DNA of 64,000 nt from the NCBI GenBank assembly GCA_030323885.1, contig CM059193.1, positions 95,410,852-95,474,851 on the forward strand, given 5' to 3'. Below, one piece after another: positions 1-12,690 of this stretch. A program made the translations under genes and the position numbers. Positions within the stretch are counted from its first letter, which is position 1; every line of letters starts with the position of its first letter. Source of the DNA: Branchipolynoe longqiensis. Lineage: Eukaryota; Annelida; Polychaeta; Phyllodocida; Polynoidae. The notes below the pieces were generated by a model. It saw only the letters and a list, made by a program, of their open reading frames with translations. It had not been told where the DNA came from and made no database searches.

Positions 1-890
1 GACATCATATACAGACTTAACTAGTGACTTGGGACATCACATACAGAATTGACTAGTGATTTGGGACATCATATACAGAATAACTAGTGATTTGGGGCAG
101 CACTTACAGAATTGACTAGTGATTTGGGACAGCACATACACACTTAATTGTACAGAATTAACTAGTGATTTGGGACATCATATACATAATTAACTAGTGA
201 TTTGGGACAGCTCATTTGAATAGTGATTTGGGACGGCACATACATAATTAACGAGTGATTTGGGACATCACATCCATAATTAACTAGTGATTTGGGACAT
301 CATATACAGAATTAACTAGTGATTTGGGACAGCACATACAGAATTAACTAGTGATTTGGGACAGCACATACATAATTAACTAGTGATTTGGGACAGCACA
401 TACATAATTAACTAGTGATTTGGGACATCACATACATAATTAACTAGTGATTTGGGACATCATATACAGAATTAACTAGTGATTTGGGACAGCACATACA
501 TAATTAACTAGTGATTTGGGACAGCACATACAGAATTAACTAGTGATTTGGGACATCATATACAGAATAACTAGTGAGTTGGGACAGCACATACAGAATT
601 AACTAGTGATTTGGGACAGCACATACATAATTAACTAGTGATTTGGGACAGCACATACATAATTAACTAGTGATTTGGGACAGCACATACAGAATTAACT
701 AGTGATTTGGGACAGCACATACAGAATTAACCAGTGATTTGGGACAGCACATACATAATTAACTAGTGATGTGGGACAGCACATACATAAAAACTAGTTA
801 TTTGGGTCAGCATATACAGAATTAACTAGTGATTTGGGACAGCACATACAGAAATAACTAGTGATTTGGGACATCATATACAGAATAATC
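1..890. repeat. 32-bp tandem satellite
   Basis: Head-to-tail copies of a 32-bp unit built around the core ACTAGTGATTTGGGACAGCA, with variants (CATCATATACAG against CAGCACATACAT) and a few shortened units. The array runs from the first base, so its left end lies outside the window, and it decays near 890. No spacers separate the units. No coding potential. Confidence 0.95.
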
Positions 891-1290
891 AGTGCATTTA
901 CTACCTCATTCCTGTGGACGCCTACATTAAGGAAGCCAGGAGGCTGGGAACCCATTACCCCGGACTAATGATTATTAGGTTATAACGATCAATTTGATAT
1001 GTTTATCTAACAAAAATGAAACAAAAATTCAATCGCCAGTGGATTATGTCATTTTAATATTTGGCCCAGTTTCCAAAAATATCGCGAAAATAAATGTTCA
1101 CTTCAGCAAATTTGGGATACATTGGCCAGGTGTTATATTGTGAACGAGAACACATTGTAACTAAAGGTGGACTGTAGGTCCAATATGAACCATTGTAGAA
1201 TACACAGGGGTGTTCGTGATTAAACGATTTGAATGTGTTCATCAACCCAGATCCATAGCACTGTGTTCCATTAAACTTTACATTTCATTG
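891..1290. other. unassigned spacer
   Basis: AT-rich non-repetitive sequence between the 32-bp satellite and a SINE. Only short ORFs without recognisable domains occur. I see no gene or regulatory element that can be supported. Confidence 0.6.
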
Positions 1291-1299
1291 CTAAATTTC

Positions 1300-1662
1300 C
1301 ATCTGCACCAGGCGCGTCGAATGCAGGCTTCGCGTGTGAAAGGTCGGGAGTTTGGTTCCCAGTTGAGTCAACCCAATGACTTTAACATTGATACTTGTAG
1401 CTTCCTAGCGTGGCGCTCGGCATTAATATGATAGGGCAATGACTGGTTAGTTCAGTGTCAGGATTATGTGACTGAGTGGGATATCAGATCATGGTGCTAG
1501 TGGCCTGATTTTGTAGTGGGGCAGCACTATAAAGTTGCCATGAGTGCGCACTATAAAGTTGCCATGAGTGCGCACTGTCACAGGTAGGTACATGTCCTGA
1601 TATGACTTTAGATGTTGCCAGGACGTAAAACTCCAACAACCACCCAACATTCGAAGTAAATA
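1300..1662 (+). mobile_element. tRNA-derived SINE, family 1 copy
   Basis: Plus-strand copy of a SINE that recurs throughout this window. The degraded tRNA-like head lies at about 1310-1370 (B-box-like GGTTCCCAGTTGAGTC). It is followed by the family body: CACTTGTAG-type segment, AGGATTATGTGACTGAGTGG near 1460, GGGGCAGCACTATAAAGTTG near 1517, and the tail GATATGACTTTAGATGTTGC with GGACGTAAAACTCCAACAAC. A 29-bp internal segment (CTATAAAGTTGCCATGAGTG) is duplicated at about 1527-1577. Assignment rests on alignment to the better copy at 15155-15480. Confidence 0.8.
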
Positions 1663-1789
1663 TTTCATCACAAGTTATTTATTATGATGGGATGGCGATG
1701 ATTTCTGTTTGACTAGCAGCAATATTACCCGAGCCTGAAAGTTCAACTCCATAAGCTTACAGCTTATCTAGTATCCTGGTCACGGGGCC

Positions 1790-2020
1790 AATGTCGTTCA
1801 TTGGTTGGTTGTTGAAGCTTTACTTCCTGGCAACATCTAAGTTCATATCAGTATGGGAACCGACTTGTGACAATGCGCACTCATTGCGACTTTATAGTGC
1901 TGCCCCACTGGGAAATCAGGCCATCGTCTGCATAACCCGATATCACACTCAGTCACATTATCCGGACATTATCTTGGTCGCCGAGTGGTGCAGTACTATA
2001 AACCCAAACGTGGCCGGGCA
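1790..2020 (-). mobile_element. SINE family 1, partial, reverse copy
   Basis: Reverse-complement body of the same SINE: TTGGTTGGTTGTTGAAG, CTGGCAACATCTAAGTTCAT, TTTATAGTGCTGCCCCACTG and CACTCAGTCACATTATCC occur in the expected reversed order. The tRNA head is missing beyond about 2020. With the plus copy at 1300-1662 it forms a loose inverted pair about 130 bp apart. Confidence 0.8.
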
Positions 2021-2204
2021 TTCAGTAATATTATAACATGGTACCAACAACCCACCGTGCACAGCATTGTGCGCATGCACCATATCCTGCCACTTCCGGT
2101 TGCCCTGAGGGAGCTTCACATTGGTAAAATGCTCAGCGAACTGTTAGCAGACCAGTTCCAATGACTTATTTGAAGTTGGTCGAAGGCGGCACACTTTAGA
2201 TATT

Positions 2205-3785
2205 AAACCAGCGTGTTGAGATATGGCGTGATTAGAGAAGGCGCAGTGAGATATGGCGTGGTGCGATATGGTGTGATGCGATATGGTGCTGTGATATATG
2301 GCATGATGAGATATGGCGCAGTGAGATATGGTGCAGTGAGATATGGTCATGTAGGATATGGTGTGTTGAGTTATGTCATGGTGAGATATGGTGCAGTGAG
2401 ATATGGTATGGTGAGATATACCACTGTAAGATATGGTGTGACTAGATATGGCCCGGTCAGATGTGGTGATGTGGGATATGGCATGTTGAGATGTCATGGT
2501 GAGATGTGGTGTGGTGAGATATAGCATGGTGAGATATGGTGTGGTGCGATATGGCATGGTGAAATATGGTGCAGTGAGATATAGTGTGGTGAGATATGGC
2601 GTGGTGGGTGAGAAATGACATGGTGAGATGTGCCATAGTGAGATATGTTGTTGTCAGATATGATGTGGCAAGATAGCGAATGGTGAGATATGGCCTGGTG
2701 AGATATGGCCTGGTGAGATGTGGCCTGGTGAGATATGGCGTGGTGAGATATGGCCTGGTGAGATATGGCGTGGTGAGATATGGCCTGGTGAGATATCGCG
2801 TGGTGAGATGTGGCCTGGTGAGATATGGCCTGGTGAGATATGGCCTGGTGAGATATGGCCTGGTGAGATATGGCCTGGTGAGATATGGCCTGGTGAGATA
2901 TGGCATGGTGAGATATGGCCTGGTGAGATATGACCTGGTGAGATGTGGCCTGGTGAGATATGGCCTGGTGAGATATGGCCTGGTGAGATATGGTGTGGTG
3001 AGATAGAGTGTGGTGAGATATGGTGTGGTGAAATATGGGATGGTGACATATGGGGTGGTGATATTAGTAAATTGATGTATGGCATGATGATATAGGGTGC
3101 AGTGAGATATGGCGTGGTGGGATATGGCATGGTGAGATATGGGATGACATTGAGGTAGTGATCGATGCTATTTGGTGCAGTGAGACATGGCATGGTGGGA
3201 TATGGTGCAGTTAGTATGTGGGGCTGCAACTGCAAGATATGGGATGGTGAGATCTGATGTGGTGACTAGTGGCATAGTGATATGTGGCATAGTGAGATAT
3301 GATGTGGTGAGATATGGTAGTGACATATGGCACTGTGAGATATGATGGTGGTATATGCCATGGTGATATGTGGCAGTGAGATATGGCATGGTGAGATATG
3401 GACTTTTAAGATGTGGCACAGTGATATGTGGCATAGTGAGATATGGTGTAGTGGTATATGCCATGGTGATATGTGGCAGTGAGATATGGCATGGTGAGAT
3501 ATGGACTTTTATTTAAGTTTTAAGATGTGGCACAGTGAGATGTGGCATAGTGAGATATGGTGTAGTGATATATGGTGTGGTAATATATGGCATGGTGAGA
3601 TATGACATTGTGGCATGTGGCATAGTGAGCTATGTCACTGTTAGATAAGGCATGGTGAGATAGTGCACAGTGAGATATGGTTCTCTGAGATATGGCGTGG
3701 TGAGATGTAGCTTAATAAGATATGTCTTGGTGAGATGTGGCGCAGTGAGATATGGTGCTGTAATATGTAGCATGATGAAATATGC
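2205..3785. repeat. 15-bp minisatellite (GAGATATGGCCTGGT family)
   Basis: About 1.6 kb of a 15-bp unit, GAGATATGGCCTGGT, with variants such as GTGAGATATGGTGCA and GGTGAGATATGGCGT. The core at 2680-3000 is the most homogeneous and the flanks are more divergent, as expected for array decay at the edges. Since 15 is a multiple of three, long ORFs with pentapeptide repeats (VRYGL on plus, HISPG on minus) arise in several frames on both strands. They are by-products of the repeat, not genes. Confidence 0.95.
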
Positions 3786-4779
3786 AGCTGTACACCTAAT
3801 GCGGTATCGAGTGCGGACAATAGACTACATCACGGTTCCAGCGGCGCGGTGCATTGTGGGATGCGTCAGAGCAAAACAAACCCACGAGAAGCACATGGCA
3901 CATGCTAATACACTGGGTGCAGCAATGAAATGTGCTAGTTTCACTTCATCTCAGCTCTTGTTTGAAACATAGAATACCAACTAAAAAAATATATATAATA
4001 CATTAAGATCTTAATCTTGTATCCAGCATTGCATTTACATCAATATAATCAGCACATCTTATGCCATGTGCATTTAGATTTAGTCAAATCTAGGCACTCA
4101 GACTAGTGTTAGAGCCATAGGCAGAGTCAGTCTAACTTATTTTATTCATGTTTTTATTTATATCCTATGGTTAATGACATATGTAGAAATAGAAAATGAG
4201 TAGGGTTAAATAGATATTGGGTATATATTTCTTTGAAACATATTTCTGTTGACACATTTGACATTTTAATATTTAGAACAAGAATATACTTCTGGCTAAT
4301 CAATGGTGATGTAAACATCAGCCTGTAAAGTAACTGAAATTGTATGTTTCTTAGCTCAAAATGCTTATTTATGGAGAGTTGTGTCTTACACATATTCATT
4401 ATATTATTATATTGCATCCTTCCATACATGCTTGTGCCAAATTGTTATGTATTTCTATTTATTTTGAATAAAACGCCAGTTTTACCCTAAGTGTATCACC
4501 AAACTCAATGGCCGTATGCCTTTGCTTTGCTCCCAACGCCGTTTTCAGCGCATGAGCAGTTGGAAACGTTATGTAGTCTATTTGGGCTCACAGAAAGCCG
4601 GCATGATGCTGGGGATATTCCTCACTGCATTCAGTGATGTTAGGAAACTTATTGTCTGGATTCTCATCGCATTCATGTTGATCTTTTGATTTGATACATT
4701 TGAAAATAAATGGGTGTAAACTTGAGGGATCCGACATGGCGCAACAACACCATTCAAAGCCGCTACCGCAGCTTCGTTA
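3786..4779. other. unassigned AT-rich spacer
   Basis: About 1 kb of mostly AT-rich sequence with no repeat array, no long ORF and no family I recognise. Confidence 0.55.
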
Positions 4780-5235
4780 AGGCCCTGTCACATTACGGCG
4801 TATGGCGGGAGCGTATTGAAAACCTACGTAGGTCCTGCGCGTGCCGGCCTATGATGACATTTGGTGACCTTTCGGGTGGTTTTGAGCGTATGTGGAACCT
4901 ACGAGGAGCGTTACGAGGAGCGTATGAGGAGCGTATGGGAGCGTGCTGTGACATTTTTTGACAGTATGGGCCATACGCCCTCATAGGTGGGTTTTTTTGA
5001 GCATGCACAAACAAAATTTGGACGGACGGATTTATGAAAGCGTATGGCGGCGTATGCCTCATACGCTTCACATACGCCGGCATCTGGCGGGATCTGGCGG
5101 CGTATGAGTAGCGTATGAGTAGCGTATGCGTAGCGTATGAGTAGCGTATACGGCGTATGCCGACGTATATGACGTAACGCGCTTACGCCGCCATACGCTC
5201 CCGCAAAAAACCCTAATGTGACAGCCCCTTTAGCG
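4780..5235. mobile_element. MITE family B (TIR AAGGCCCTGTCACATTA)
   Basis: Terminal inverted repeats are visible: left AAGGCCCTGTCACATTACGG and, on the reverse complement of the right end, AAGGGGCTGTCACATTAGGG, each followed by GCGGGAGCGTATGGCGG-like sequence. The interior is rich in GCGTATG/CATACGC words and has short tandem units (GAGTAGCGTAT) near 5100-5150. There is no transposase ORF. At about 455 bp it fits a non-autonomous DNA transposon. A clear target duplication is not visible. Confidence 0.75.
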
Positions 5236-5635
5236 CGTCCATTGGTATGGCCAGCACCCAGCTCAAGTACATGTTGTACCCTGGCAATACGAAGGAATTT
5301 ATTTTTGAATGACCTTTCCCGTGAGTGGGTGGTCTACTTTAAGATTTCCGACCACGTGGAGACATGAAAAAGAGGCACCGTTGACAACAACATGTCTTTG
5401 GTCAAAGTTCTCAATGCGCTCTAATGTGAGAAAAAAGTGCATGGGTTTCCGTTGTGAAAATTGGACGTTGAGCGGGAAGGTGAGTGCCTAGCTTATAACT
5501 GTGGGAGATTGCTGCAGCAGCTACACGGCCTTGAGCCTTGGAACCATCAATGAAAATGGAAAAGCGGTCTGCACATTGGTTACGATCATCTACATATGCT
5601 CTATGATAGGCAAGTGGGTGCGTCTCAGACTTCCT

Positions 5636-7216
5636 CAATTCTGATAGCAGGAGGACGAGTAAGGGCTTCCTCAATAGCTGGAGGACGAGTAAGGGAATCC
5701 TCAATAGCTGGAGGACGAGTAAGGGCTTCCTCAATAGGTGGAGGACGAGTAAGGGCTTCCTCAATAGCTGGAACACAGGTAAGGGCTTCCTCAATAGCTG
5801 GAGGACGAGTAAGGGCTTCCTCAATAGATGGAGGACGAGTAAGAACTTCCTCAATAAAGGAAGGATGAGTAAATGCCTCCTCAATAGCTGGAGGACGATT
5901 AAGGGATTCCTCAATAAATGAAGGATGATTAAGGGCCTCATCAATAGCTAGAGGACGATTAAGGGCTTCCTCAATAGATGAAGAACAACTAAGAGCTTCC
6001 TCAATACCTGAAGGATGATTAAGGGCTATATCAATAGACGAAGGATGACTAAGGATTAACTCAATAGCTGGAGGACTATTAAGGGCTACCTCAATACCTG
6101 AAGGATGATTAATGGCTACCTCAATAGATGAAGGATGATTAAGGGATTCCTCAATACCTGAAGGATGATTAAGGGCTACATCAATAGATTAAGGTGGATT
6201 AAGGCCTACCTCAATACCTGAAGGATGATTAAGGGCTTCCTCAATAGCTGACGTATGACTAAGTGTTATCTCTATAGCTGAAGGATGATTAAGGGCTACC
6301 TCAATAGAGGAAGGATGACTAAGGACTGCCTCAATAAATGAAGGATGAGTAAGGTCTACCTAAATGGATGAAGGATGATTAAGGGCTTCCGCAATACCTC
6401 AAGGATGAGTATGGGCTCCCACAATAGAGGAAGGATGATAAAGGGCTTCCTCAATAGCTACATGATGATTAAGGGAAACCTAAATAGATGAAGGATGATT
6501 TAGGGCTACCTCAATAGATGACTGATGATTAAGGGCTATACCAATAGAGGAAGGATGATTAAGGGCTTCCTCAATAGCTGAAGGATGATTAAGGGCTTCC
6601 TCCAGAGTTGAAGGATGGCTAAGGGATTTCTCGATAGCTGAAGGATGATTAAGGGTTTCCTCAATAGCTGACGGATGACCCAAGGACTACCTCTATAGCT
6701 GAAGGATGATTAAGCGCTACCTCAATAGATGAATGATGATTAAGGACTACCTCAATGCATGAAGGATGATTAAGGGATACCTCAATAGATGAAGGATGAT
6801 TGAGGGATTCCTCAATAGGTGAAGGATGATTAAGGGTTACCTCAATAGCCGAAGGATGATTAAGGGCTACCTCAATAAATGAAGGATGATTAAGGACAAC
6901 ATCAATAGATGAAGAATGACTAAGGGATACCTCAAAAGATGAAGGATGATTAAGGGCTACCTCAATGAATGAAGGATGATTATGGACTACCTCAATAGTT
7001 GAAGGATGATTAAGGACTACCTCAATAAATGAAGCATGATTATGGGCTACCTCAATAGATGAATGATGGTTAAGGGCTTCCTGAATAGCTGAAGGATGAT
7101 TAAGGGCTACCTCAATAGCTGGTTGATGAGTATGGGCTAGCTCAATAGATGAAGGATGATTAAGGACTACCTCAATAAAGGAAGGATGATTAAGGGCTAC
7201 CTCAATAAATGATAAA
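5636..7216. repeat. 30-bp minisatellite (AAGGATGATTAAGGGCT family)
   Basis: About 52 tandem units of 30 bp with the core GAAGGATGATTAAGGGCTAC followed by CTCAATAGAT. The left part (5640-5830) is a sub-family with GGAGGACGAGTAAGGGCTTC. The unit is ten codons long, so minus-strand frames read as a decapeptide repeat (ALNHPSAIEE type). In-frame stops at several points and equal openness in other frames argue against a real protein. Confidence 0.95.
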
Positions 7217-7744
7217 CCACACATTTATTTTTCTTTCTTGGTAAAGGATTTATTCATATGACATTTGTCAGCACCAGAGTACTCGTCTTCCTGCCATCTT
7301 ACTATTAGAATTGACAGTCAAAATAATCTTTGTTTGATCAGTGCTGTATTAGTTACAGCACCAATCCTGTAGAATTAAGGGAGTGGCTCCTGCTGTATAG
7401 TGTACAGCACCAGTCATTGTAGTTCATGCAAAAATGGGGAGCAGCACCGAATAGAAAGTGTATACTAGGGGCAACTCAAACAATTGTTGAGGGCTACATT
7501 GTTTCTCTTAAGTTTATAGTTGACAAGATGTTTTGTCTGTCTTATATAATGTTCAATGTGTTTAAACAGGTTGATAGTTTTGTAGGATGCTCGGTGTGTT
7601 GATGGTTTGTTCATGATGGTTAAGGGTGGTGGCAGGGGATGGGGTGTCCATTGGGGTGGGTGGTGGGGGGGGAAAACCGACAGGAATGCATGCAAGGATG
7701 CGGGGGGGCAGGAGTTCAGGACTTTGCTAGTAATTACTGCAGTA

Positions 7745-8530
7745 GTCATTCAAGGCCCTGAATAACCAGGTAGGCTCTATATGCATTTTTTAAGGCAAAT
7801 ATTGTTTGTGTTTCTCTGACTCTGGTAGGGAGGTCATTCCACATGACACTACCTTTGTAGATTGGTGCTCCAATTTATTTATTTGTTGAAGGGTGTGGTA
7901 CATTGAGCAGAGTGGAGGCCCCTCTTCTTGTTATTCTATTTGTGCAGTCAATGAATTTTGCGTATTTTGCATGTTTGTACATTAGTGCTATCAGGTGTAC
8001 GTCCTTTCATTCTGAGAGAGTACCCAATTTGGCTTTCTTGTTCAGTTCAGCCACACTGAGTGTCTTGCCTTGGTAAACTGTTCTCAGTGCTCGGTTCTGA
8101 ATTCTTTGCAGTTTGATCTTTTGTTGTTTTGTTAAGAGATCATATAGGATGTCATTGTAATCTATAACATGCAATATTGTAGACTTGTACAGGAGCAGTG
8201 CAGTGTTTTCACTTATGAATTTCTTTAATTTCCTAAAAGTTGTCAGCTTTAGTGCCAGTGTTTGATTCAGTCTTGCCAATTGCCGGTTCCCATTTAGTGC
8301 AGAGTCAAGAGTTTTTCCCAGGTATTTGTAGGAGTCCACTTCATGAAGTAAGGTTCCACCAATTTGGAATTGAGGGGCTCTTGTTTTTCTCATTTTCTTC
8401 CCATAGATCACATACTGTCTCTTGGCACTATTTACTGTTAGTTTATTTTCATGGCACCATGTATTCACCTTATCTAGCACCATGTCTGTCTGGGTTGCAC
8501 CTGCCACAAGATTTATTTTGTGTACTGTGA
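7745..8530 (-). pseudogene. LINE ORF2 C-terminal region
   Basis: The frame from about 8560 to 8007 follows the catalytic FADD box with TWCHENKLTVNSAKRQYVIY, VDSYKYLGKTLD (RT thumb region) and LQRIQNRALRTVYQGK. After a stop at 8007 the same frame continues to about 7745 with YKHAKYAKFIDC, RITRRGASTLLNVPHP, a second stop, and SVMWNDLPTRVRETQTIFAL. These are typical of the conserved tail of CR1/jockey-group ORF2. Two in-frame stops show decay. Confidence 0.85.
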
Positions 8531-8541
8531 GTGCTGAGTCA

Positions 8542-9831
8542 TCAGCAAAATAATGTAAATGTTGCTCTTTCAGATACTAGTGGTAGGTCATTAATAAAGA
8601 TTAGGAATAGCAGGGGTCCTAGGGTGGAGCCCTGTGGGACCCCGGTCTTGACCCTACTGGTAGTGGACTCATTGTTGTTTAGTTGTGTGCACTGCATCCT
8701 GGTCTTGAGATAATTTGTGAAAAAATTACATGCTTTGTTGCCTAATCCAACGTTTGCTACTTTCTGCATCAGGATCTTGTGGTCAATTGTATCAAATGCC
8801 TTATTGAAATCAAGGAAGACAGTGATTGTTAATTCACTGTTATCCATGTTGCCCAAAAGTCCATCCAGTAGAGATGCCAGTGCCCCTGTTGTGGATTTGT
8901 TTTTCCTAAATCCATTTTGCTGGTAGGTCAGATAGTTGGATGGTTCAAGGAATGCTTTAACTTGGTCATGGATAATCTGTTCAATCATTTTTTCTGATAG
9001 TGGGAGGATTGAAATTGGTCGCAGTTCACTGCAGTATCTTGGGTTATTGGTCTTGGGGATTGGGGTGACTGTAGCTACCTTCCATGCATTGGGGAAGATG
9101 CCTGTTTTAATTATTAAGTTGTACATATGTGTGAATTCCCTAATTAATGTCGTTATTGCCATCTTTATCAGGGCAGTACTGAAGTCTTTTATACCAGACG
9201 ATTTATAGATTGATATTTGAATTGTTCTGTCTAGGATTTCATCACAAGATGTTTCTTGGAGATCATAGTTGTGGTTATTTAGTTTGGCTTGGTAACATTT
9301 TTGTTGGGCAGTGACTCGGTTAAATTTACTGTCTAACCTTTCTCCTATCTCCATGAAATAGTTATTGATTTCTTCAGTAAGTAGGTTATCAGGTATCACA
9401 TTGCCAGATTCTTCATTGAAAAGGCTACTAATTTTGGTCTGGTTTGCTGGTTCAATCTGTTTGAGTGCACGCCAGCATTTTTTGGCATTGTTTTGATTTT
9501 TGTCTAGTTGGTCTTGGAGGAATCTTGCTTTGGCTTTTCTGACTTCATTTCTTGTTGTCCTGGTCATACATTTGGCTATGAACTCATCACCAGGGTCTTT
9601 TGATATTTCAAATTTGTGTCTGAAGCAGTCTCTGTTTTGTTGTAGTACAGTTACTTCATCATTAAGGTACCTAGCCATGTTAGTTCTAATAGTGAGCTCT
9701 ACTAGGGGACAGTGCATGTCAGCTGCTTTTGTTATTGTTGTGTTAAGCATTTCCCAGCATTTGTTTGGGTCTTGTTCCGCTAGGAACTCTCTTTGGTTGA
9801 ATTCCTGTAGTGAGTTTTCCAATTCTCTCTG
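8542..9831 (-). pseudogene. LINE reverse transcriptase, frameshifted at the active site
   Basis: A 426-residue open frame with the RT fingers and palm: FLDFNKAFDTIDH at about residues 336-348 (motif A, first catalytic Asp), GVPQGSTLGPLLF at about 394-406 (motif B) and FINDLP. It stops at ATFTLFC just before the catalytic box. The box itself, FADDSALTVH, is present in the next frame at about 8520-8560. A single-base shift thus splits the RT exactly upstream of motif C. It could be a decay mutation or an assembly indel in a T-rich stretch. The frame is continuous upstream with the endonuclease, as in other LINE ORF2 proteins. Confidence 0.92.
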
Positions 9832-10625
9832 ATCACAGTCTCGGTATGAGCATCCCCAGTAGGTGGCAGATATCCTGTCATTCCTTATTTTCTTTTTTAA
9901 TATGTATATTGGTTTGTGGTCATTTACATTATAATTGATAACTCCTGCATTGGTGCAGTGCTTACTTAATATTGGTGAATGCTAGGTTGTTTTGTCAGAG
10001 GTTCTGTTTATCCTGGTTGGTTTGTGTATCATTTGCTGAGCTCCTGATCTGCAGCAAGTTGTTTGATTGTTCCCCACTGAGTCTGTTTCTTTTCATTGTA
10101 ATCCACATTAAAGTCTCCTAGTATGAGTATCTCATATTTGTCCATGTTGGTTATTTGTCTCATGGATTCATTTAGAAGGCCAATTCCTTCATTTAGATCG
10201 CCACCTGGAGGCCTATATATGTTGCCGATGAGCATACTCTTGGTGTGAGGTCTGATTACAATTGCCCATTGTAGTTCGATGTTGCAGTTGGAGAGGTTAA
10301 GGTCCTCATATTTGGATGTATCAGTATGCAGCTCATTTTTTAAATAAATTCCCAGTCCACCTCCTTGTTTGGTTTGACCATCTGGCAGAATTGTTTTTCT
10401 GTCAGTTATCATAAATTGGTAGCCTTGTACACTGGGTAGTCTATCTTCCATGTAACTGTTGAGCCACGTTTCCGATATTGTGAAGACATCAAACCCTGTC
10501 TCAGGTAGGTCTATTCTTAGATGGTCAATCTTGTTGGGGAGACTTTGTATGTTTAGATGGCCAATCTTGAAGCCTGACTGGCCCTTCAGTTCTGTCAGAG
10601 GGAGTGCAGTAAAAGTAAGTGGCCC
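9832..10625 (-). pseudogene. LINE endonuclease domain (APE type), broken
   Basis: The minus-strand reading frame from 10742 to 10029 begins its conserved part near 10575 with FKIGHLNIQSLPNKIDHL. It continues with ISETWL, QGGGLGIYLKNEL, IGNIYRPPGG and ILGDFNVDY, the expected order of APE-endonuclease motifs including the Asn, Glu and Asp catalytic positions. After a stop at 10029 and another near 9960, the third part of the domain with NDHKPIYIL (the usual SDH motif) is readable at about 9850-9940 and runs on into the RT frame. The domain is therefore full length but interrupted, and no functional enzyme is expected from this copy. Confidence 0.88.
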
Positions 10626-10742
10626 ATCAACCACCAAACCTGGGTCCTTGCAATCACTCTCCTGTGCATGCAACCCCCCGCCCACACCCAAGGACCCGCC
10701 AACCCCCATGTGTGTAAATATTGGTGACTGTTGTATTGACAT

Positions 10743-11880
10743 ATCTATTTATTTATCTTAGTGAGTGTTGAGTGTTGATTTGGGCTGAGAATTTGTATCT
10801 TTACTTTTTTAATTATAGTTATGCTCTTATATCTCATTTCATTGCATACTTGGTATGTTTTGTGTGTGCATGGTGCTCTCATGCACTAATGTCCATAGTA
10901 CTAGGCACTGTTTTCTGTACATGGTAAAACTGTAGCTAGTAGTAAAAGGAAAATTAAATCTCAACCTCTAATCACTAGTTCAGTATACTTCCAGATAACC
11001 TAACCTCTACAAGCGGGACAACCATCCCGACATGCAACAATGCATTGATGTCAATGATGCTTTTACCCAGGACACACAGCTAGCACCCATCACTGACAAT
11101 TGACGTGATGTATAACATTGAGAACATTGACAGTATGACAACAGGAGAACTTTGTTTGGGAGAACTATTATTACACAGCGATCGGAAGCTCAGTATAGGG
11201 GGAGGAAACCACCTATGACAGATTTGGGGTCCACAGTCCACAAGGTTGCTTGGATCTTGGGCATGTTGTTCCCCCATAGTCAGTATTGTTTTGTCTGTGA
11301 TATATGTCATGGTCACAGTGGTAATAAGGACAGTATATGGGCCCCATATGTTAGAAGTAGGCCAGTTTGTCCACTGATAGTACACTCTGGGCATTATAAA
11401 TCTTTGGTTTTAGTTATGATTACACTTCATTCTGACAGGGCTCGGTTCAACCAAGCTTTGTTCTTCCCTTTGTGAGATGAGGAGCTGGTGTTAACTCTGT
11501 GCAATTGTTGGTGTGCTGTTTGGCGGTGGCCTATGGCATCCTATGGTACTGGTCATGGTGGCACTTGGCTTCCTCGGCAGCGGTTGTGGTATCACGCTGG
11601 TGAGGGAGGCAGGGGGTCCGGGCGGGTACAGCTCAAAGACAATCACAAGGAGAGACATTGACAGCTCTTTATGATACAGGGGGGGGGGGGTGTTCTTCAC
11701 ATATGATATAGTTCCAAAATATAGTTCAGTAAATCATTGAGTACATTTTCAGTTTGGTAAGTTTTCAGGTCAATCTACCAGGCCTGTGCAATGATTATTA
11801 GTATTCCTTTTGTATTTTCTATCAGTACTGTCTTAGGTCAAGGACAACTGCTATCGATAACGGTGAGATCAATCTAAGGA
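10743..11880. other. unassigned spacer upstream of the LINE
   Basis: Non-repetitive sequence. Short overlapping ORFs occur on both strands at 11080-11475, but neither shows a domain I recognise, and the two overlap antisense. It may hold decayed 5' sequence of the neighbouring LINE. No gene supported. A short G run occurs at about 11680. Confidence 0.4.
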
Positions 11881-11884
11881 TACA

Positions 11885-12425
11885 CTGTGTGATAAGCCAC
11901 ACATTGTGTGATAAACTACACACTGTGTGATAAACTACACACTGTGTGATAGACTACACACTGGGTGATATGATACACGCCGTGTCATAAGTTACATGCT
12001 GTGTCATAAGCTACATGATGTGTCATAAGCTACATGATGTGTCATAAGCTACACGCCGATTCATAAGCTACACGCCGTGTCATAAGCTACATGCCATGTC
12101 ATAAGATACATGCCGTGTCATAAGCTACACGCTGTGTCATAAGCTACATGCCGTGTCATAAGCTACACGATGTGTCATAAGCTACACGCAGTGTCATAAG
12201 CTACACGCTGTGTCATAAGCTACATGCTGTGTCATAAGCTAAATGCTGTGTCATAAGCTACACGCTGTGTCATAAGCTACACGCTGTGTCATAAGCTACA
12301 TGCTGTGTCATAAGATTCATGCCGTGTCATAATCTACATGCGGTGTCATACGCTACATGCTGTGTCATAAGCTACACGCCGTGTCATAAGCTACACTCCG
12401 TGTCATAAGCTACACGCTGTGTGGT
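11885..12425. repeat. 19-bp minisatellite (GTGTCATAAGCTACACGCT)
   Basis: About 28 head-to-tail units of GTGTCATAAGCTACACGCT with C/T variation at the CACGC positions. The first few units carry GATAAACTACACACTGT instead, showing a second sub-family at the left edge. Confidence 0.95.
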
Positions 12426-12617
12426 CGGTGTACCAAGCCTGTGTGTGAATATATAAGTGCATAACTTGTGTGTAATCAGAAGCATTGAATAAGATATGAA
12501 TATAAAACATTTATAAGATCTATGATTCCAGGGGGACAGGCCAGTAGACAGCACGGAAGTCATATGCATGGACTTACAGACAGGTTGGTGTGGAAAAGGT
12601 GATTGCATCAGGGAGCC

Positions 12618-12690
12618 TAGATGGTGTGATGGACTGCGTTCTACTGTGCGCGGGGAATAATCAATTAATGCCGGAGTTACTTCAAACCCC
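12618..12690 (+). mobile_element. tRNA-like SINE head, family 2, fragment
   Basis: AGGGAGCCTAGATGGTGTGA matches the A-box half of the reverse-strand tRNA-like sequence at 16400-16490. The rest of the tRNA-like sequence is lost, so this is a fragment only. Confidence 0.4.

Larger units (their letters stand above)
7440..10670 (-). mobile_element. APE-type LINE, 5'-truncated and decayed
   Basis: Minus-strand non-LTR retrotransposon carrying, in order, an apurinic-type endonuclease, a reverse transcriptase and the C-terminal region usual in CR1/jockey-group LINEs. No ORF1 is recognised upstream. The coding sequence is broken by at least one frameshift and several stops. The 3' untranslated part probably covers 7440-7745, with no clear poly-A tail. 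The domains resemble those of the LINE at 38.4-43.3 kb, but the two are clearly different elements. Confidence 0.9.

Noticed and set aside
1..890. CRISPR-like array
   Set aside because: The 32-bp units abut each other without unique spacers, and the genome is eukaryotic.
2205..3785. Long repetitive ORFs on both strands (VRYGL and HISPG pentapeptides)
   Set aside because: The 15-bp unit is a multiple of three and lacks stops in several frames; equal openness on both strands and low-complexity composition show they are not genes.
5636..7216. Decapeptide-repeat ORFs (ALNHPSAIEE type) resembling a secreted repeat protein
   Set aside because: In-frame stops split the array, no signal peptide or unique flanking domain is present, and the period of 30 bp explains the open frame.
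11080..11475. Overlapping antisense ORFs of about 105 residues
   Set aside because: No recognisable domain in either; the two overlap each other and cannot both be real; no support for a gene.
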